Assembly (NCBI GenBank): GCA_964609675.1 | Contig: CAZSRX010000040.1 | Location: 1 to 33,234, forward strand | Source: CAZSRX01 sp964609675 [NCBI: uncultured Bacteroidota bacterium] | GTDB lineage: Bacteria > CLD3 > SB21 | Direction of reading: 5' to 3' | Length of the DNA stretch: 33,234 nt | Shown here: positions 24,397 to 33,204 of the stretch, one piece after another | How the letters are laid out: every line of letters begins with the position of its first letter | Position numbering within the stretch: position 1 is the stretch's first letter | Program-made: the position numbers and the translations under genes | Notes under the pieces: model-generated | What the model saw: the letters and a program-made list of their open reading frames with translations, nothing else | Database searches by the model: none | What the model was told of the DNA's origin: nothing

Positions 24397-24411
24397 GATG
24401 GTCAGACCATC
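24397..24411 (-). promoter_or_regulatory. Palindrome just before the pckA ribosome binding site
   Basis: GATGGTC and GACCATC are perfect inverted repeats around a single base, ending immediately before the GGGAGA site of pckA. As DNA it could be an operator. As RNA only six pairs around a three-base loop can form. It sits in the only gap of more than 40 bases in the holB-to-metG stretch. Confidence 0.35.
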
Positions 24412-24428
24412 CCTTTGGTTAATCCTGA

Positions 24429-25247
24429 TTAAAGATCAATATTCAAATATTTGGAAGCTTCTTCGAAAAGTAAAGTTTCGGTGGCGCCGTCCTGTCCGTG
24501 CTGAATCTGAATTTTACCGCTGATAATGTCGATAGCGCTGATAGAACCCGGACCTTTGGAGGTTGTTACCGCATGGCCGATTTTCGGCAGTTTAGTCAGG
24601 GTGGAGACGTAATAATCGCGCTCATAAGCCAGGCAACATTTCAGACGGCCGCAGATGCCGGTGAGTTTAGCGGGATTCAGCTGCAGGCACTGATCCTTGG
24701 CGCAGTCGGTGGTGATGGGCGTAAATTCCGTCAGGTGACCGGCGCAGCACATCCGCCAGCCGCACGGCCCGTAACCGTCCACGCGCTTCGATTCGTCGCG
24801 AACGCCGATCTGACGCAGTTCGATGCGGGTCTTGAATTCGCCGGCGAGATCCCGTACCAGTGCGCGGAAATCCACGCGTTTTTCCGCCGTAAAAAAAATC
24901 ACCAGCCGCTTCCGGTCATACTGGTACTCCGCGTCCACCAGCTTCATCCGCAACGCATATTTGACGATACGCTGGCGAACAATGTCCTTGACGCGCTCTT
25001 CTTCCTTTCGGTTTTCAGTCAATTGATTTAAGTCGGCTTCCTGAGCGAGCCGCACGATGGGTTTCAACTCACGATCTTCAAGAAACCCTTCCGGAATCTT
25101 ATCCGTACATAGCCGGACTTTACCAAGATCCTGACCGATTTCCGCCTGTACGATGACGTAATCGTTCTTTTTCAGTTCCAGACGTTCTTTATTGTCAAAA
25201 TAGTCCTTGCGGTTCGCCTTAAATTCTACCAATATCGGTTGGTTCAT
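24429..25247 (-). CDS. ricT: PSP1/RicT-family protein
   Basis: The 272-residue protein has the PSP1 C-terminal domain with its cysteine set: C162, C167, C168 (GPCGWRMCC), C182, C187, C199, C204 and C205 (CGRLKCC). In Bacillus the homologue YaaT/RicT joins RicA and RicF in a 4Fe-4S complex that influences RNase Y, sporulation and competence; those partners are not in this window. It follows holB by 32 bases, the same neighbourhood as Bacillus holB-yaaT, which supports orthology. Cytoplasmic, no membrane segment. The precise role outside Firmicutes is unknown. Confidence 0.9.
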   Translation of the reverse strand: MNQPILVEFKANRKDYFDNKERLELKKNDYVIVQAEIGQDLGKVRLCTDKIPEGFLEDRELKPIVRLAQEADLNQLTENRKEEERVKDIVRQRIVKYALRMKLVDAEYQYDRKRLVIFFTAEKRVDFRALVRDLAGEFKTRIELRQIGVRDESKRVDGYGPCGWRMCCAGHLTEFTPITTDCAKDQCLQLNPAKLTGICGRLKCCLAYERDYYVSTLTKLPKIGHAVTTSKGPGSISAIDIISGKIQIQHGQDGATETLLFEEASKYLNIDL

Positions 25248-25279
25248 AGTTCCGTTTCTTATGTTCCTGTTTGCAATGG

Positions 25280-26410
25280 CTACAACGGAATTCCGGCCTC
25301 CTGACGCAGCCGTAATGCCAGTTGCGTGAGTACAGCATTAAGATAGGCATTTCTTGAAATAAGGTCAACTGCTTTTTCCGTTTCTGCGGCCATGCGATCA
25401 GGTTGCGCGCCCGGGAATTTGGCGCAAAATTTTCGGAGACGTTCCCATTTATCGGTATTGATGAGAAATTTTCCAAGCTGCTCAGGCTGACCGCTCAAAT
25501 GTCCGGCATAGTGTATGTCCTGAAACCAGCTCAGCAGCAGCGTGAGCATATCAATGAAAACGTCCTTTTCTTTCTTGTAAGTCTTGACGGCGTTGTTTAC
25601 AAAAACCGGAATGGCTCCGGATCTTGGATGGACGGCGGCCAGTAAAAAATCCAGCATCAGGTCGCGGCGCGCTTCGAGCGTTCCGTTCAGCATCTGCAGG
25701 GCTTGATGGACGCGGCCATTCGCAAGCCGCGCGACAAGGCGGGCGCGTTCGGGCGACAACGATGGATCGCGGGTCAGCGCAAGCACCAAATCATCCTCCC
25801 TTACAGGTTGCAAACGCAGCAATTGACAGCGGGATACGATTGTGGGAAGAATGGCCGGCAACTGCGAAGTGGTCAGTAGAAAAAACGTTTGATCCGGCGG
25901 TTCTTCAAGCACTTTCAGGAACGCGTTGGCGGATTCCGCGTTCATTTCCTCAATAAATGTGAGAATATATATCTTCCGGCCGCCTTCGAACGCGCGCAAC
26001 GATACGTCGCGGATCAGTCCGCGAATTGTCAAGTCGCCGGGATTTTCCGGATCGCCGATATGAATGCTGCCCCCCGCGACTTTGACGCGCGTGTAAAGCG
26101 TTTTGGCTTTCTGCCCAAACCATTCGCATATCGTTTCTTCTTCCGTAGATTTCAGCATCGGGAAATAATAATGCAGATCGGGATGCTCCAGGCCGGCAGT
26201 TTTACGGCAGGCCGCGCAGTGTCCGCAATATTCCAGAGTCTCCGTATCAGGCTGCAGGCACATCAGGTAACGGCCGAGTTCCAGAGCCAGTTCCTCGGCC
26301 CCGTATCCGTCTTCCCCCGCAAACAGATACGCGTGCGCCAGACGGCCCGACCGTGCCGCCTGATGTAAATGGCGTTTCGCAAAATCTTGTCCAATCACGT
26401 TTTTCAGCAT
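25280..26410 (-). CDS. holB: DNA polymerase III delta-prime subunit
   Basis: A 376-residue clamp-loader subunit. I start it at ATG 26410 because the family's N-terminus (VIGQDFAKRHLHQA...RLAHAYLF) begins there; a longer frame reaches 26560 but lacks family sequence. The P-loop is degenerate (GEDGYGAEE, no Lys-Thr), as expected for delta-prime, which does not bind ATP. The zinc module is C51, C62, C65, C68. The TSQLPAILPTIVSRC segment matches the sensor/SRC region. No Shine-Dalgarno sequence is seen, and the promoter lies so close that the mRNA may be leaderless. Confidence 0.9.
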   Translation of the reverse strand: MLKNVIGQDFAKRHLHQAARSGRLAHAYLFAGEDGYGAEELALELGRYLMCLQPDTETLEYCGHCAACRKTAGLEHPDLHYYFPMLKSTEEETICEWFGQKAKTLYTRVKVAGGSIHIGDPENPGDLTIRGLIRDVSLRAFEGGRKIYILTFIEEMNAESANAFLKVLEEPPDQTFFLLTTSQLPAILPTIVSRCQLLRLQPVREDDLVLALTRDPSLSPERARLVARLANGRVHQALQMLNGTLEARRDLMLDFLLAAVHPRSGAIPVFVNNAVKTYKKEKDVFIDMLTLLLSWFQDIHYAGHLSGQPEQLGKFLINTDKWERLRKFCAKFPGAQPDRMAAETEKAVDLISRNAYLNAVLTQLALRLRQEAGIPL

Positions 26411-26419
26411 AAACAACCG

Positions 26420-26448
26420 AATATAACGAGGCGGCAGGGTAATGTCAA
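26420..26448 (-). promoter_or_regulatory. Strong promoter of the holB operon
   Basis: On the minus strand, TTGACA (26448-26443), a 17-bp spacer and TATATT (26425-26420) lie directly before holB. Start of transcription is expected near 26413, only about three bases before the ATG at 26410. Confidence 0.7.
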
Positions 26449-26547
26449 GAAATGATCGCTGGTAAAAATCCGTTTGGTTTTTTTCACAAACCTTGTATCT
26501 TAACACGCTATGAAATACAACCATCAACGTATGGCTACAGATATCCT

Positions 26548-27315
26548 GTGATCCACCCAACAGCTTTAGTCGCGCCCGAAACGGAACTGGCGGAACAGGT
26601 AACCGTTGGGCCCTATTCGATAATAGAAGAAAACGTCAGCATCGGCCATCATACGGTTCTCAGCGACCGCGTTCATCTCTACCCCGGCACAACCATCGGC
26701 GCCGAATGCCGCATCCACACCGGCGCGGTTATCGGCAACGAACCGCAGGATTTAAAATTCAACCGGGAAAATACTACGACTGTGCTGGAAGAAAAAGTAA
26801 CGGTGCGGGAATACGTGACTATCAACCGGGGGACAGCGGCGAACGGCGAGACGCGCATCGGCGCTCAAAGTCTCCTCATGGCTTATGTTCACGTCGCGCA
26901 TGACTGCCGTGTAGGACGGCACGTCATATTGGCGAATAGCGTTCAGCTGGCCGGCCATGTGGTGATCGGAGATTTTGCCGGACTGGGCGGCCTGGTGCCC
27001 GTTCATCAGTTTGTCCACATTGGTCCCTATGCCTTTATCGGCGGCGGTTACCGTGTCGCCCAGGATGTGCCGCCTTTTGTGCTGGCCGCCGGCGAGCCCC
27101 TGCGGTATCGCGGACTCAATTACGTGGGGCTCCGGCGGAACGCGTTTTCCGAAGACCGTATCCGAAACATTGAAAAAGCGTATTTCCTGATTTATCAGTC
27201 CCGCCTCAACCGTACCGCCGCTTTAAACCGCTTAAGAGAAGAAATCCCTTTAACGTCGGACATCGAATCCATTATTACCTTTTTTGAAAAAAGCGAGCGT
27301 GGCGTCATTCGTTAG
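26548..27315 (+). CDS. lpxA: Acyl-ACP--UDP-N-acetylglucosamine O-acyltransferase
   Basis: The 255-residue left-handed beta-helix enzyme transfers a hydroxyacyl chain to UDP-GlcNAc, the first step of lipid A synthesis. Hexapeptide repeats fill about 1-185. The conserved GNEPQDLKF and AYVHVAHDC segments include the catalytic His (H118 from the chosen start). I start at GTG 26548 because the family begins (M/V)IHPTA and normal length is about 255-262; an ATG at 26452 would add 32 unrelated residues. No Shine-Dalgarno sequence is evident. The usual partners lpxD, fabZ and lpxB are not adjacent. It implies an outer membrane with lipid A. Confidence 0.92.
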   Translation: MIHPTALVAPETELAEQVTVGPYSIIEENVSIGHHTVLSDRVHLYPGTTIGAECRIHTGAVIGNEPQDLKFNRENTTTVLEEKVTVREYVTINRGTAANGETRIGAQSLLMAYVHVAHDCRVGRHVILANSVQLAGHVVIGDFAGLGGLVPVHQFVHIGPYAFIGGGYRVAQDVPPFVLAAGEPLRYRGLNYVGLRRNAFSEDRIRNIEKAYFLIYQSRLNRTAALNRLREEIPLTSDIESIITFFEKSERGVIR

Positions 27316-27425
27316 AATATGATAATAAAAATTTAATCGGCTCAGATAATTTTTCCAAGACATTTATTAGAAACATACCCAATCGCTTCTCTTTTTCGCC
27401 TTTTTTAAAATGACAAACCGCTCAT

Positions 27426-28133
27426 TTACACAAAATTATTTACAGACTCTCCGGCAATAATATAAAATGTATCTTTAGCGGTTATCGTTTGTCCGGACAC
27501 CGTTTGACTAACCTTAACAGCTGTTGGCGTCGGTACTAATTTTCCAATTAATCCATTACCATAAATATTAAAGTGATCAAATTTGTTATTCCTATATTCC
27601 TCCAAAACATTACCGCTGTTTCTTACATAAATCACCGAATCCAGCAGCGCCCCATTTAGTCTGAGTTTCTTCTTTATTCTTTGCCCCGCCCCGTCCTAAG
27701 CGCATTCAACAACGGTATCGGTGGTTGTGATTTTCAATCGCACATTACTATAATCGTAAGCAAAGTATCCTTTTGTGGTATCTCTGGTCATGTTTCCATT
27801 ATTATCATATTCATACGAAGCGTTAATCATACCGGTTACACGGTTTAACCTGTTCGGATTATTCGCGTCATACGTGTAACTCAGAATCGACCTCGTGGAA
27901 CTGTTCAAATGCCGTGTTAAGTATAATATATTCCCGTTCGCGTCATATTGCAAGGATTTCTCGGAATATTTATTCGTCAGGCTCCAGTTGCCGCTCACAT
28001 ACTCTTTATAATTCGCGTTCACGAGCCGGTTCGCGCCGTCATACGAAAACCCGTATCCCAATAATCCCTGTCCGCTGTTCCCGATGAGTGAGCGGATGGT
28101 GCCGTTGCGCGGATAGGTAATGCTTTTCCGGTT
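27426..28133 (-). pseudogene. RHS-repeat protein remnant with an in-frame stop
   Basis: The minus-strand frame from 28133 to 27426 encodes RHS-type YD repeats (FSYDGANRL, QYDANGNI, YEYDNNGNM) and the downstream segment typical of RHS cores (DGAGQRIKK, IYVRNSGNVLEEY). A single TAG at 27696-27698 interrupts it in the position of the expected Tyr of a YDGAGQR motif. Both ends are missing: there is no start codon, and the C-terminal side runs into unrelated sequence (AGESVNNFV). It begins six bases after the stop of the upstream NlpC/RlpA gene and in the same frame. A fragment of a large surface or toxin-delivery protein, not functional. Confidence 0.85.
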
Positions 28134-28139
28134 TTAATT

Positions 28140-29852
28140 TTAAGGTACTACTTTCACGATGACATCCGCCACGCCGGTTCGAATCATATCTAATGCTTTG
28201 GCCGCCGCCAGGGAAACGTCAATGATGCGCCCCTTCACGAACGGGCCGCGGTCGTTAATCCGTACCTGAACGGTTTTATTATTCGCGGTGTTTGTGACGT
28301 TCACGATGGTGCCGAATGGCAGGGTTTTATGCGCGGCGGTCATGGCGTTCATATCAAAGGTTTCGCCGCTGGCGGTTTTGCGCCCGTGGAATTTATCGGC
28401 GTAGTAAGAAGCTTCGCCGGTTTGCGTGAAGACGTCAGCGGTTTTGCCGCCGGATTTACCCGCGGCGCCGGATGTATGAACGCTCTGGTCGCTGGACGAC
28501 GAAGAAGCAATCAGAGTGTAATCATATATTTCGATGGCATCCTCATCGAGGTTATGATCCACTTCAAAACGTACAATGCCTTTGGCGTCGGCAATCAGCG
28601 TACCGATATAGTTATCGCCTTGCCAGTCGTATTCATAGCGGTAGAAAACCGGATCCGGAACACGCCGGCCGAATTTCTTCCTGAATAACTCATCTTTAAC
28701 GGGACGGGCGATTTGTTTTTCACGACCGCCGCTTTTGTAATTCCATGTCACAAAAAGATTCGAATCGTGTTTCACGATAATCACATTATTGACATTCTCC
28801 TGACTGCTCCGGTATGTGGTTTTCCCGGCGGATGACGCGGAGGATTTAGTTGCCGTCACACTGTCGTTTTTCACCGAAGCCCCATGGCTGCCTTTAAATA
28901 AAGCAAACCGTTTGGCGCCGGCGTATTGATTTAACCAGTACCCTTTCAGCGGGTCAACGCCCAGCAATTCTTTTTCATTTTTAGCGTGCACGATTTCTTC
29001 GACGCCGGACTTATTTTTTCCGAGATAAATCGCTACATGGCCGATATTCGCGCCGTATCTGAAAAACAGCACATCGCCGGCTGCCAGTCCGCTGCGCGAT
29101 TCGATTTTCTCACCGACGTTTTCGCTCCACATATTTGCCGAGCTTCGCGGCAGGGTAATTCCGCATACGGTACGAAAAACTGCCGTCACGAAACCCGAGC
29201 AGTCGGTGCCGATTTGTTTCTTATTGTTGCCCCAGGCATACGGCGTGCCGATCCAGCCTGAAATTTCGTTCAACAGGTCGTTGAGCGTCGCTTCGGTGGA
29301 AACCGCGCCGGCGATATAGCCGCTTCCGCGGAAATGAACGCCGGAATTAAACGCCGCGAAGCGTTTAGCGCCGGCCAGCGATAAACCGATATCTTTTAAA
29401 TGAACGGCCGTCACGCCGGTTTTCGGCCATACCGTAACCGCTTCGTAGTCCTCTTCGTCGCCCAGATAAACGGCTAAGCGTATGATGGCGCCGGTAGGAT
29501 TATTATAGAACAAGACATCGCCGGGCAACAGGTCATCGCTTTCGGAAGACAAGCGTTTTCCGAAGTTATCGTTCCATAATTGTTGCGCGTCTGCGGGAAA
29601 TTCCAGAGCACAGGCTTCGCGGAAAATTCCGGCCACAAAGCCGCCGTCATCGGTGCCGGTATTTTTATCGCCCTTCCCGGCGGCATACGGCGTTCCGCGC
29701 CAGGTATCAATAACGTCCAGAAAATCTTCCAATGTAGCCGCTGATTGGATTACACCGTTATCCCGGCCGGTCTGGCCGAATAAGGAAACGGAAGCCAATA
29801 TGGCCATAAAAAAGCAGCCGGAAAGTAATTGATACCGTATTGGTTTTATCAT
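28140..29852 (-). CDS. Secreted NlpC/P60-NlpC/P60-RlpA cell-wall protein
   Basis: The 570-residue protein has an N-terminal signal (hydrophobic 9-25), two NlpC/P60 peptidase domains and an RlpA-like double-psi beta-barrel. The first NlpC/P60 domain (about 40-170) has lost its catalytic residues: GTDDGG (D69 for Cys) and IRLAVYLG (R125 for His). The second (about 188-320) is intact: GTDCSGF (C218), GHVAIYLG (H272), H289. After a Ser-rich linker and a beta-rich segment (350-450) comes the RlpA domain (476-570) with [19 protein letters not shown] and NDRGPF (D534). It should cut or remodel peptidoglycan. AAAGGGA precedes the ATG. It follows the phosphatase-family gene by 61 bases. Confidence 0.92.
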   Translation of the reverse strand: MIKPIRYQLLSGCFFMAILASVSLFGQTGRDNGVIQSAATLEDFLDVIDTWRGTPYAAGKGDKNTGTDDGGFVAGIFREACALEFPADAQQLWNDNFGKRLSSESDDLLPGDVLFYNNPTGAIIRLAVYLGDEEDYEAVTVWPKTGVTAVHLKDIGLSLAGAKRFAAFNSGVHFRGSGYIAGAVSTEATLNDLLNEISGWIGTPYAWGNNKKQIGTDCSGFVTAVFRTVCGITLPRSSANMWSENVGEKIESRSGLAAGDVLFFRYGANIGHVAIYLGKNKSGVEEIVHAKNEKELLGVDPLKGYWLNQYAGAKRFALFKGSHGASVKNDSVTATKSSASSAGKTTYRSSQENVNNVIIVKHDSNLFVTWNYKSGGREKQIARPVKDELFRKKFGRRVPDPVFYRYEYDWQGDNYIGTLIADAKGIVRFEVDHNLDEDAIEIYDYTLIASSSSSDQSVHTSGAAGKSGGKTADVFTQTGEASYYADKFHGRKTASGETFDMNAMTAAHKTLPFGTIVNVTNTANNKTVQVRINDRGPFVKGRIIDVSLAAAKALDMIRTGVADVIVKVVP

Positions 29853-29913
29853 ATCGCGATATCCCTTTTTAAATTTATATCTGAAAAATCATTCGAGGTA
29901 AATCATTCTCCGG

Positions 29914-31332
29914 TCAGGGGGCAAAAAATGATCGTCCGTCCAGCCGCTCGGGTATGGATTTGCCCAGCAGTTGCAACAAGGAAGGCATGACATCCGCGCT
30001 TCGCAACAACCGCGGCTGAATCGGCCGGCTGATACAAAACGGCGTCAGGATGTGGGCTTTATACAGCGAGCCGTGCGAAGCGTGATGTTCCGGAATTTCC
30101 CAGCGATCCCGCAGGTCGTGGCCGGGCGCCGCGGAAATCAGCAGATCGCCGCATCGCGGGGAGCGGAAAATCTGCGCCGCCTGAAGAAGCGCGTCGGGAT
30201 AATCGGTATCATACGTCCGCTCCAGAGTTTCATAGAACGACATAGTATCCGGCATGGGGTCAAATCCAAACGGATCGGAACCGATTGGCGCGTAATGGAT
30301 ATGGCCGTCTTGTTCACTCAGTAAGGCCGCGCCGCGCCGGCTGTCCGCGCGAATCCGGCCGTCGCGTGTTTTGGTAAGAATAATATCTACCGCATCCTGT
30401 TTCAGTAAACAATTTATCCTATCGCCGGGCATAGCGATGATTTCTTCATAATAACAAGGTTTGGCCCAGTCGTGATTTTTAAAATAGACGTGCGCCATGG
30501 AATTACCGGAAATATGAACGGCCGCTTCGGGCCTGCGACGGAATATTTTTGGATAATATAATGTTTTTAAATTCAATTCTTTTTCAAAAAACGACGCGAC
30601 GTCCCAGTGCGTGTGCGTGGCGGTAAGCCCGTGATCGCTGCATAAAGCGAGAAGGGTGGCGTCATAACGGTTTTGCTTTTTCAGTTCGGCGGCGATAAGG
30701 CCTACCGCATTATCCACAAAACGATACGCGCCGAGGACCCGTTCGTGTTCCGGATGGAGATTATGGCTCAGGCCGTCCACCGCATGGAACACCGCGAAAC
30801 GGAACTCCGACTCCTCGCGCAGTGATTCCAGAAGGGTTTGCAGGGCCAGCGCGTCCGCCTGCTCGTAAGTGACGCGGTGATGCGCTTTTGAAAGCGCATA
30901 GGATCTGCGCCACGCGCGTTTATTGTTTTTTTTTGGAAGTCCTCGGGTAATCGGCCCGAATATGTTCATCGGATTATTTACGAGTTCAAATAAAGTCGGC
31001 ATATCCGCGCGCAGGTCGCGGTTTATGAAAAAATTTTCCCACCCGCAGTAACTTCGGTTGCGGTACGGATAAAAAACCGAACGTTCCGCGTACGCTTTTT
31101 TATCCATCCAGCGGATGCCCGGGATGTTGGCTGTTCCCGGTAAACAACCGGTTAAAAACGGCACGTATGCCGGCCCGGTGGTTGTGGTAAAGACCGACGT
31201 CATCCGCGTGTACGTGCCGCGCGCGACGATATGCTCCTGTATATTGGGCAATGCGTTTTCATTGAGCAGCCGCCCGAACACGTCGTAACGCGCGCCGTCA
31301 ACCATCATCAGTAATGCGGAAAGCGCCCTCAT
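29914..31332 (-). CDS. Alkaline-phosphatase-superfamily phosphodiesterase
   Basis: The 472-residue protein has the metal-binding pattern of the type I phosphodiesterase/nucleotide pyrophosphatase branch: D12 (MMVDGARYD), a Thr nucleophile in TTTTGPAY (about 49-56), D186 and H190 (HAVDGLSH), D233 and H234 (CSDHG), and a late His in an EHHASHG segment. There is no obvious signal peptide, so a cytoplasmic location is likely. The substrate is not evident; relatives cleave phosphodiesters, nucleotides or phospholipid head groups. It starts two bases after ddl, so the two are co-transcribed. Confidence 0.85.
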   Translation of the reverse strand: MRALSALLMMVDGARYDVFGRLLNENALPNIQEHIVARGTYTRMTSVFTTTTGPAYVPFLTGCLPGTANIPGIRWMDKKAYAERSVFYPYRNRSYCGWENFFINRDLRADMPTLFELVNNPMNIFGPITRGLPKKNNKRAWRRSYALSKAHHRVTYEQADALALQTLLESLREESEFRFAVFHAVDGLSHNLHPEHERVLGAYRFVDNAVGLIAAELKKQNRYDATLLALCSDHGLTATHTHWDVASFFEKELNLKTLYYPKIFRRRPEAAVHISGNSMAHVYFKNHDWAKPCYYEEIIAMPGDRINCLLKQDAVDIILTKTRDGRIRADSRRGAALLSEQDGHIHYAPIGSDPFGFDPMPDTMSFYETLERTYDTDYPDALLQAAQIFRSPRCGDLLISAAPGHDLRDRWEIPEHHASHGSLYKAHILTPFCISRPIQPRLLRSADVMPSLLQLLGKSIPERLDGRSFFAP

Positions 31333-31334
31333 GT

Positions 31335-32348
31335 TTACTTCAACGAAAGCGTAATAATGCGGCTGATCAGACTGTTGAAATCCATGCCGTTTGCGAGCGC
31401 GGCTTTAGGAACGAGACTGGTTTCCGTCATGCCGGGCAGGGTATTCACTTCGAGGCAGTAAAAACGGTCGTCAAGGCCGAGCCGGAAATCCACGCGCGCG
31501 TATCCGGAGCAGCCCAGCGACTGATAAGCCATGACGGCGAACTTCTTTACCTTATCGGCCATGGATTTCAGGATATCCGCAGGACACACATAGGACGTGC
31601 GGCCTTTCTGGTATTTATGTTCGTAATCATAGAATCCGCCTTCGGGAATGATTTCGATAACCGGCAGGGCTTCTTCCCCGAGCACGGCAACGGTGATCTC
31701 GCGGCCGTCAATAAACATTTCAACGAGTACGTCGCCCAGCGCGGAGGCTTTAATCCAGGCGTCTTCGAGTTCTTTCCATTCCCGTACGATGGTCAGGCCG
31801 ACGGTTGAACCTTCTTCATTGGGTTTCACCACAACCGGCAGTTTGAATTTGGACTCCGTCTTTTTTTTGAACGCGCTGTAATCGGTGGATTTTTTAAAAA
31901 ACAAATAAGCCGGCGTGAGCACACCAACGGACTCGAACTGCCGTTTGGCCATCATCTTATTCATTGCAAGAGCGCTGGCTAGTGGCCCGGAACCGGTGTA
32001 TTTCAGTCCCGCGATCTCCAGGAGCGACTGGATTGCGCCGTTCTCGCCGAGGCCGCCGTGCAGCCCGTTAAAAACAAGATCGGTTTTCTGTTCGGATAAA
32101 AAACGCACGGCATCCAGCAGAATATGCCCTTGCTGCGCGGCCGGCAGTTGACGGAGTTGTTCCAGGGACGGCGGTTGCGCATGAATACCGGTTGACCCGG
32201 GAGTTATCAGGTTATCTTTTCCCATGGCCGTATCCATACCGATGCCATCATGGCCGAGCGACTGTACTGCTTTCAGAATCGCCATGCCGGAGGTTAAGGA
32301 AACTTCGCGCTCCGAAGAAACGCCGCCCATTATTACCGCGATTTTCAT
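31335..32348 (-). CDS. ddl: D-alanine--D-alanine ligase
   Basis: The 337-residue ATP-grasp enzyme joins two D-alanines for peptidoglycan precursor synthesis. Diagnostic segments: GGVSSEREVSL (8-18, with E14), HGGLGENGAIQ, the ATP-binding VVVKPNEEGSTVGL, and the C-terminal EVNTLPGMTETSLVP. Length is typical. GGAAGAAG precedes the ATG at 32348. It heads the minus-strand ddl-phosphodiesterase-NlpC/RlpA set, two members of which act on the cell wall. A palindrome in the divergent region may control it. Confidence 0.96.
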   Translation of the reverse strand: MKIAVIMGGVSSEREVSLTSGMAILKAVQSLGHDGIGMDTAMGKDNLITPGSTGIHAQPPSLEQLRQLPAAQQGHILLDAVRFLSEQKTDLVFNGLHGGLGENGAIQSLLEIAGLKYTGSGPLASALAMNKMMAKRQFESVGVLTPAYLFFKKSTDYSAFKKKTESKFKLPVVVKPNEEGSTVGLTIVREWKELEDAWIKASALGDVLVEMFIDGREITVAVLGEEALPVIEIIPEGGFYDYEHKYQKGRTSYVCPADILKSMADKVKKFAVMAYQSLGCSGYARVDFRLGLDDRFYCLEVNTLPGMTETSLVPKAALANGMDFNSLISRIITLSLK

Positions 32349-32386
32349 AAGCTTCTTCCGTTGATGAATAATTTACGTGCGAAATT

Positions 32387-32406
32387 AAATATACCGTTGT
32401 ATATTT
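32387..32406. promoter_or_regulatory. 20-bp palindrome in the ddl/rluE divergent region
   Basis: AAATATAC (32387-32394) and GTATATTT (32399-32406) are perfect inverted repeats around CGTT. It lies between the two divergent start codons (32348 and 32423) and touches the rluE ribosome binding site, so it could be a shared operator. Confidence 0.4.
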
Positions 32407-32422
32407 GCAAAGGAAATCTTAT

Positions 32423-32995
32423 ATGCCCGATAAATACAGCTACATTCTTTTTAATAAGCCCTATCTTGTTCTCAGTCAGTTTACTTCGCAGGAAGGAAAG
32501 CGGACGTTGTCTGAATTTGGTTTTCCGAAGGGTGTTTATGCGGCAGGGCGGCTGGACTACGATTCCGAGGGGTTACTGATACTGACCAATGACGGACCTT
32601 TCAAGCACCGGCTGACTGACCCGAAGTACGGTCATGAACGGACGTATCTCGCGCAGGTGGAGCGCGTGCCGGATAAGGAAGCGCTGAAAATGCTTGAACG
32701 AGGTGTTTTTATCGGCGGCTACAAAACTAAACCCTGCCGTGTGGAATTGCTGAAATCAGAACCGGATGTCCCTCCGCGCGAACCGCCGATTCGTTTCAGG
32801 AAAAATGTCCCTACGGCATGGCTCCGAATTACGTTGCAAGAAGGCCGCAACCGGCAAGTGCGCAGAATGACCGCCGCCGTTGGCCATCCGACGCTGAGAC
32901 TGATACGAATACGCATATCGCATTTGTCATTGGATGGACTGAAAACAGGACAATGGAGATATATAAGGAAAAAAGAAACAATTATTCATTTTTAA
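32423..32995 (+). CDS. rluE: 23S rRNA pseudouridine synthase, RluE/RsuA family
   Basis: The 190-residue enzyme belongs to the RsuA/RluB/E/F family that converts specific rRNA uridines to pseudouridine. The catalytic Asp is D45 in AAGRLDYDSEGLLILTNDG. There is no N-terminal S4 domain, and the protein begins at FNKPYLVLSQF, which fits RluE (E. coli U2457) rather than RsuA or RluB. The GRNRQVRRM motif is also present. I chose ATG 32423 because AAAGGA lies nine bases upstream; TTG 32405 is an alternative. Divergent from ddl and apparently monocistronic. Confidence 0.9.
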   Translation: MPDKYSYILFNKPYLVLSQFTSQEGKRTLSEFGFPKGVYAAGRLDYDSEGLLILTNDGPFKHRLTDPKYGHERTYLAQVERVPDKEALKMLERGVFIGGYKTKPCRVELLKSEPDVPPREPPIRFRKNVPTAWLRITLQEGRNRQVRRMTAAVGHPTLRLIRIRISHLSLDGLKTGQWRYIRKKETIIHF

Positions 32996-33080
32996 GTGTT
33001 ATGAATTATACTTGACTGGTTTTTTTATAATAATGTAAATTAAAGTTGTTATATTGATAATTAAAATTAGGATTCTTTAA

Positions 33081-33155
33081 ATGGAAACAAAAGAATCAAG
33101 TTCAAGAGATTATGAGTTTGAAAGAGAACAGCTTTTCAATAATTCCTTAAAGTAA
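33081..33155 (+). CDS. Tiny ORF, 24 codons
   Basis: ATG 33081, preceded by AGGATT, opens 24 codons (METKESSSRDYEF at the start) and stops at TAA 33153-33155. It is very polar and AT-rich. It may be a small peptide, the start of a disrupted gene or chance; I do not recognise it. Confidence 0.2.
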   Translation: METKESSSRDYEFEREQLFNNSLK

Positions 33156-33179
33156 ATCAATCCAAGAATATTGAAAAAC

Positions 33180-33204
33180 TGTCTCGTCCTAGAAAAAGTT
33201 GACA
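33180..33204 (+). mobile_element. Possible terminal inverted repeat of an IS3-like element
   Basis: The 25 bases begin TGTCTCGTCC and end AGAAAAAGTTGACA. Ends of IS3-family (IS150-group) elements, as I remember them, begin TG and contain an AAAAGTTGGACA-like inner part, so this could be the left end of an insertion sequence whose transposase lies beyond the window. No second end or target duplication can be seen here. Confidence 0.3.

Noticed and set aside
27696-27698. TAG read as an amino acid (recoded genetic code)
   Set aside because: lpxA ends in TAG, and the RHS fragment lacks both ends, so a nonsense mutation in a pseudogene is the simpler reading.
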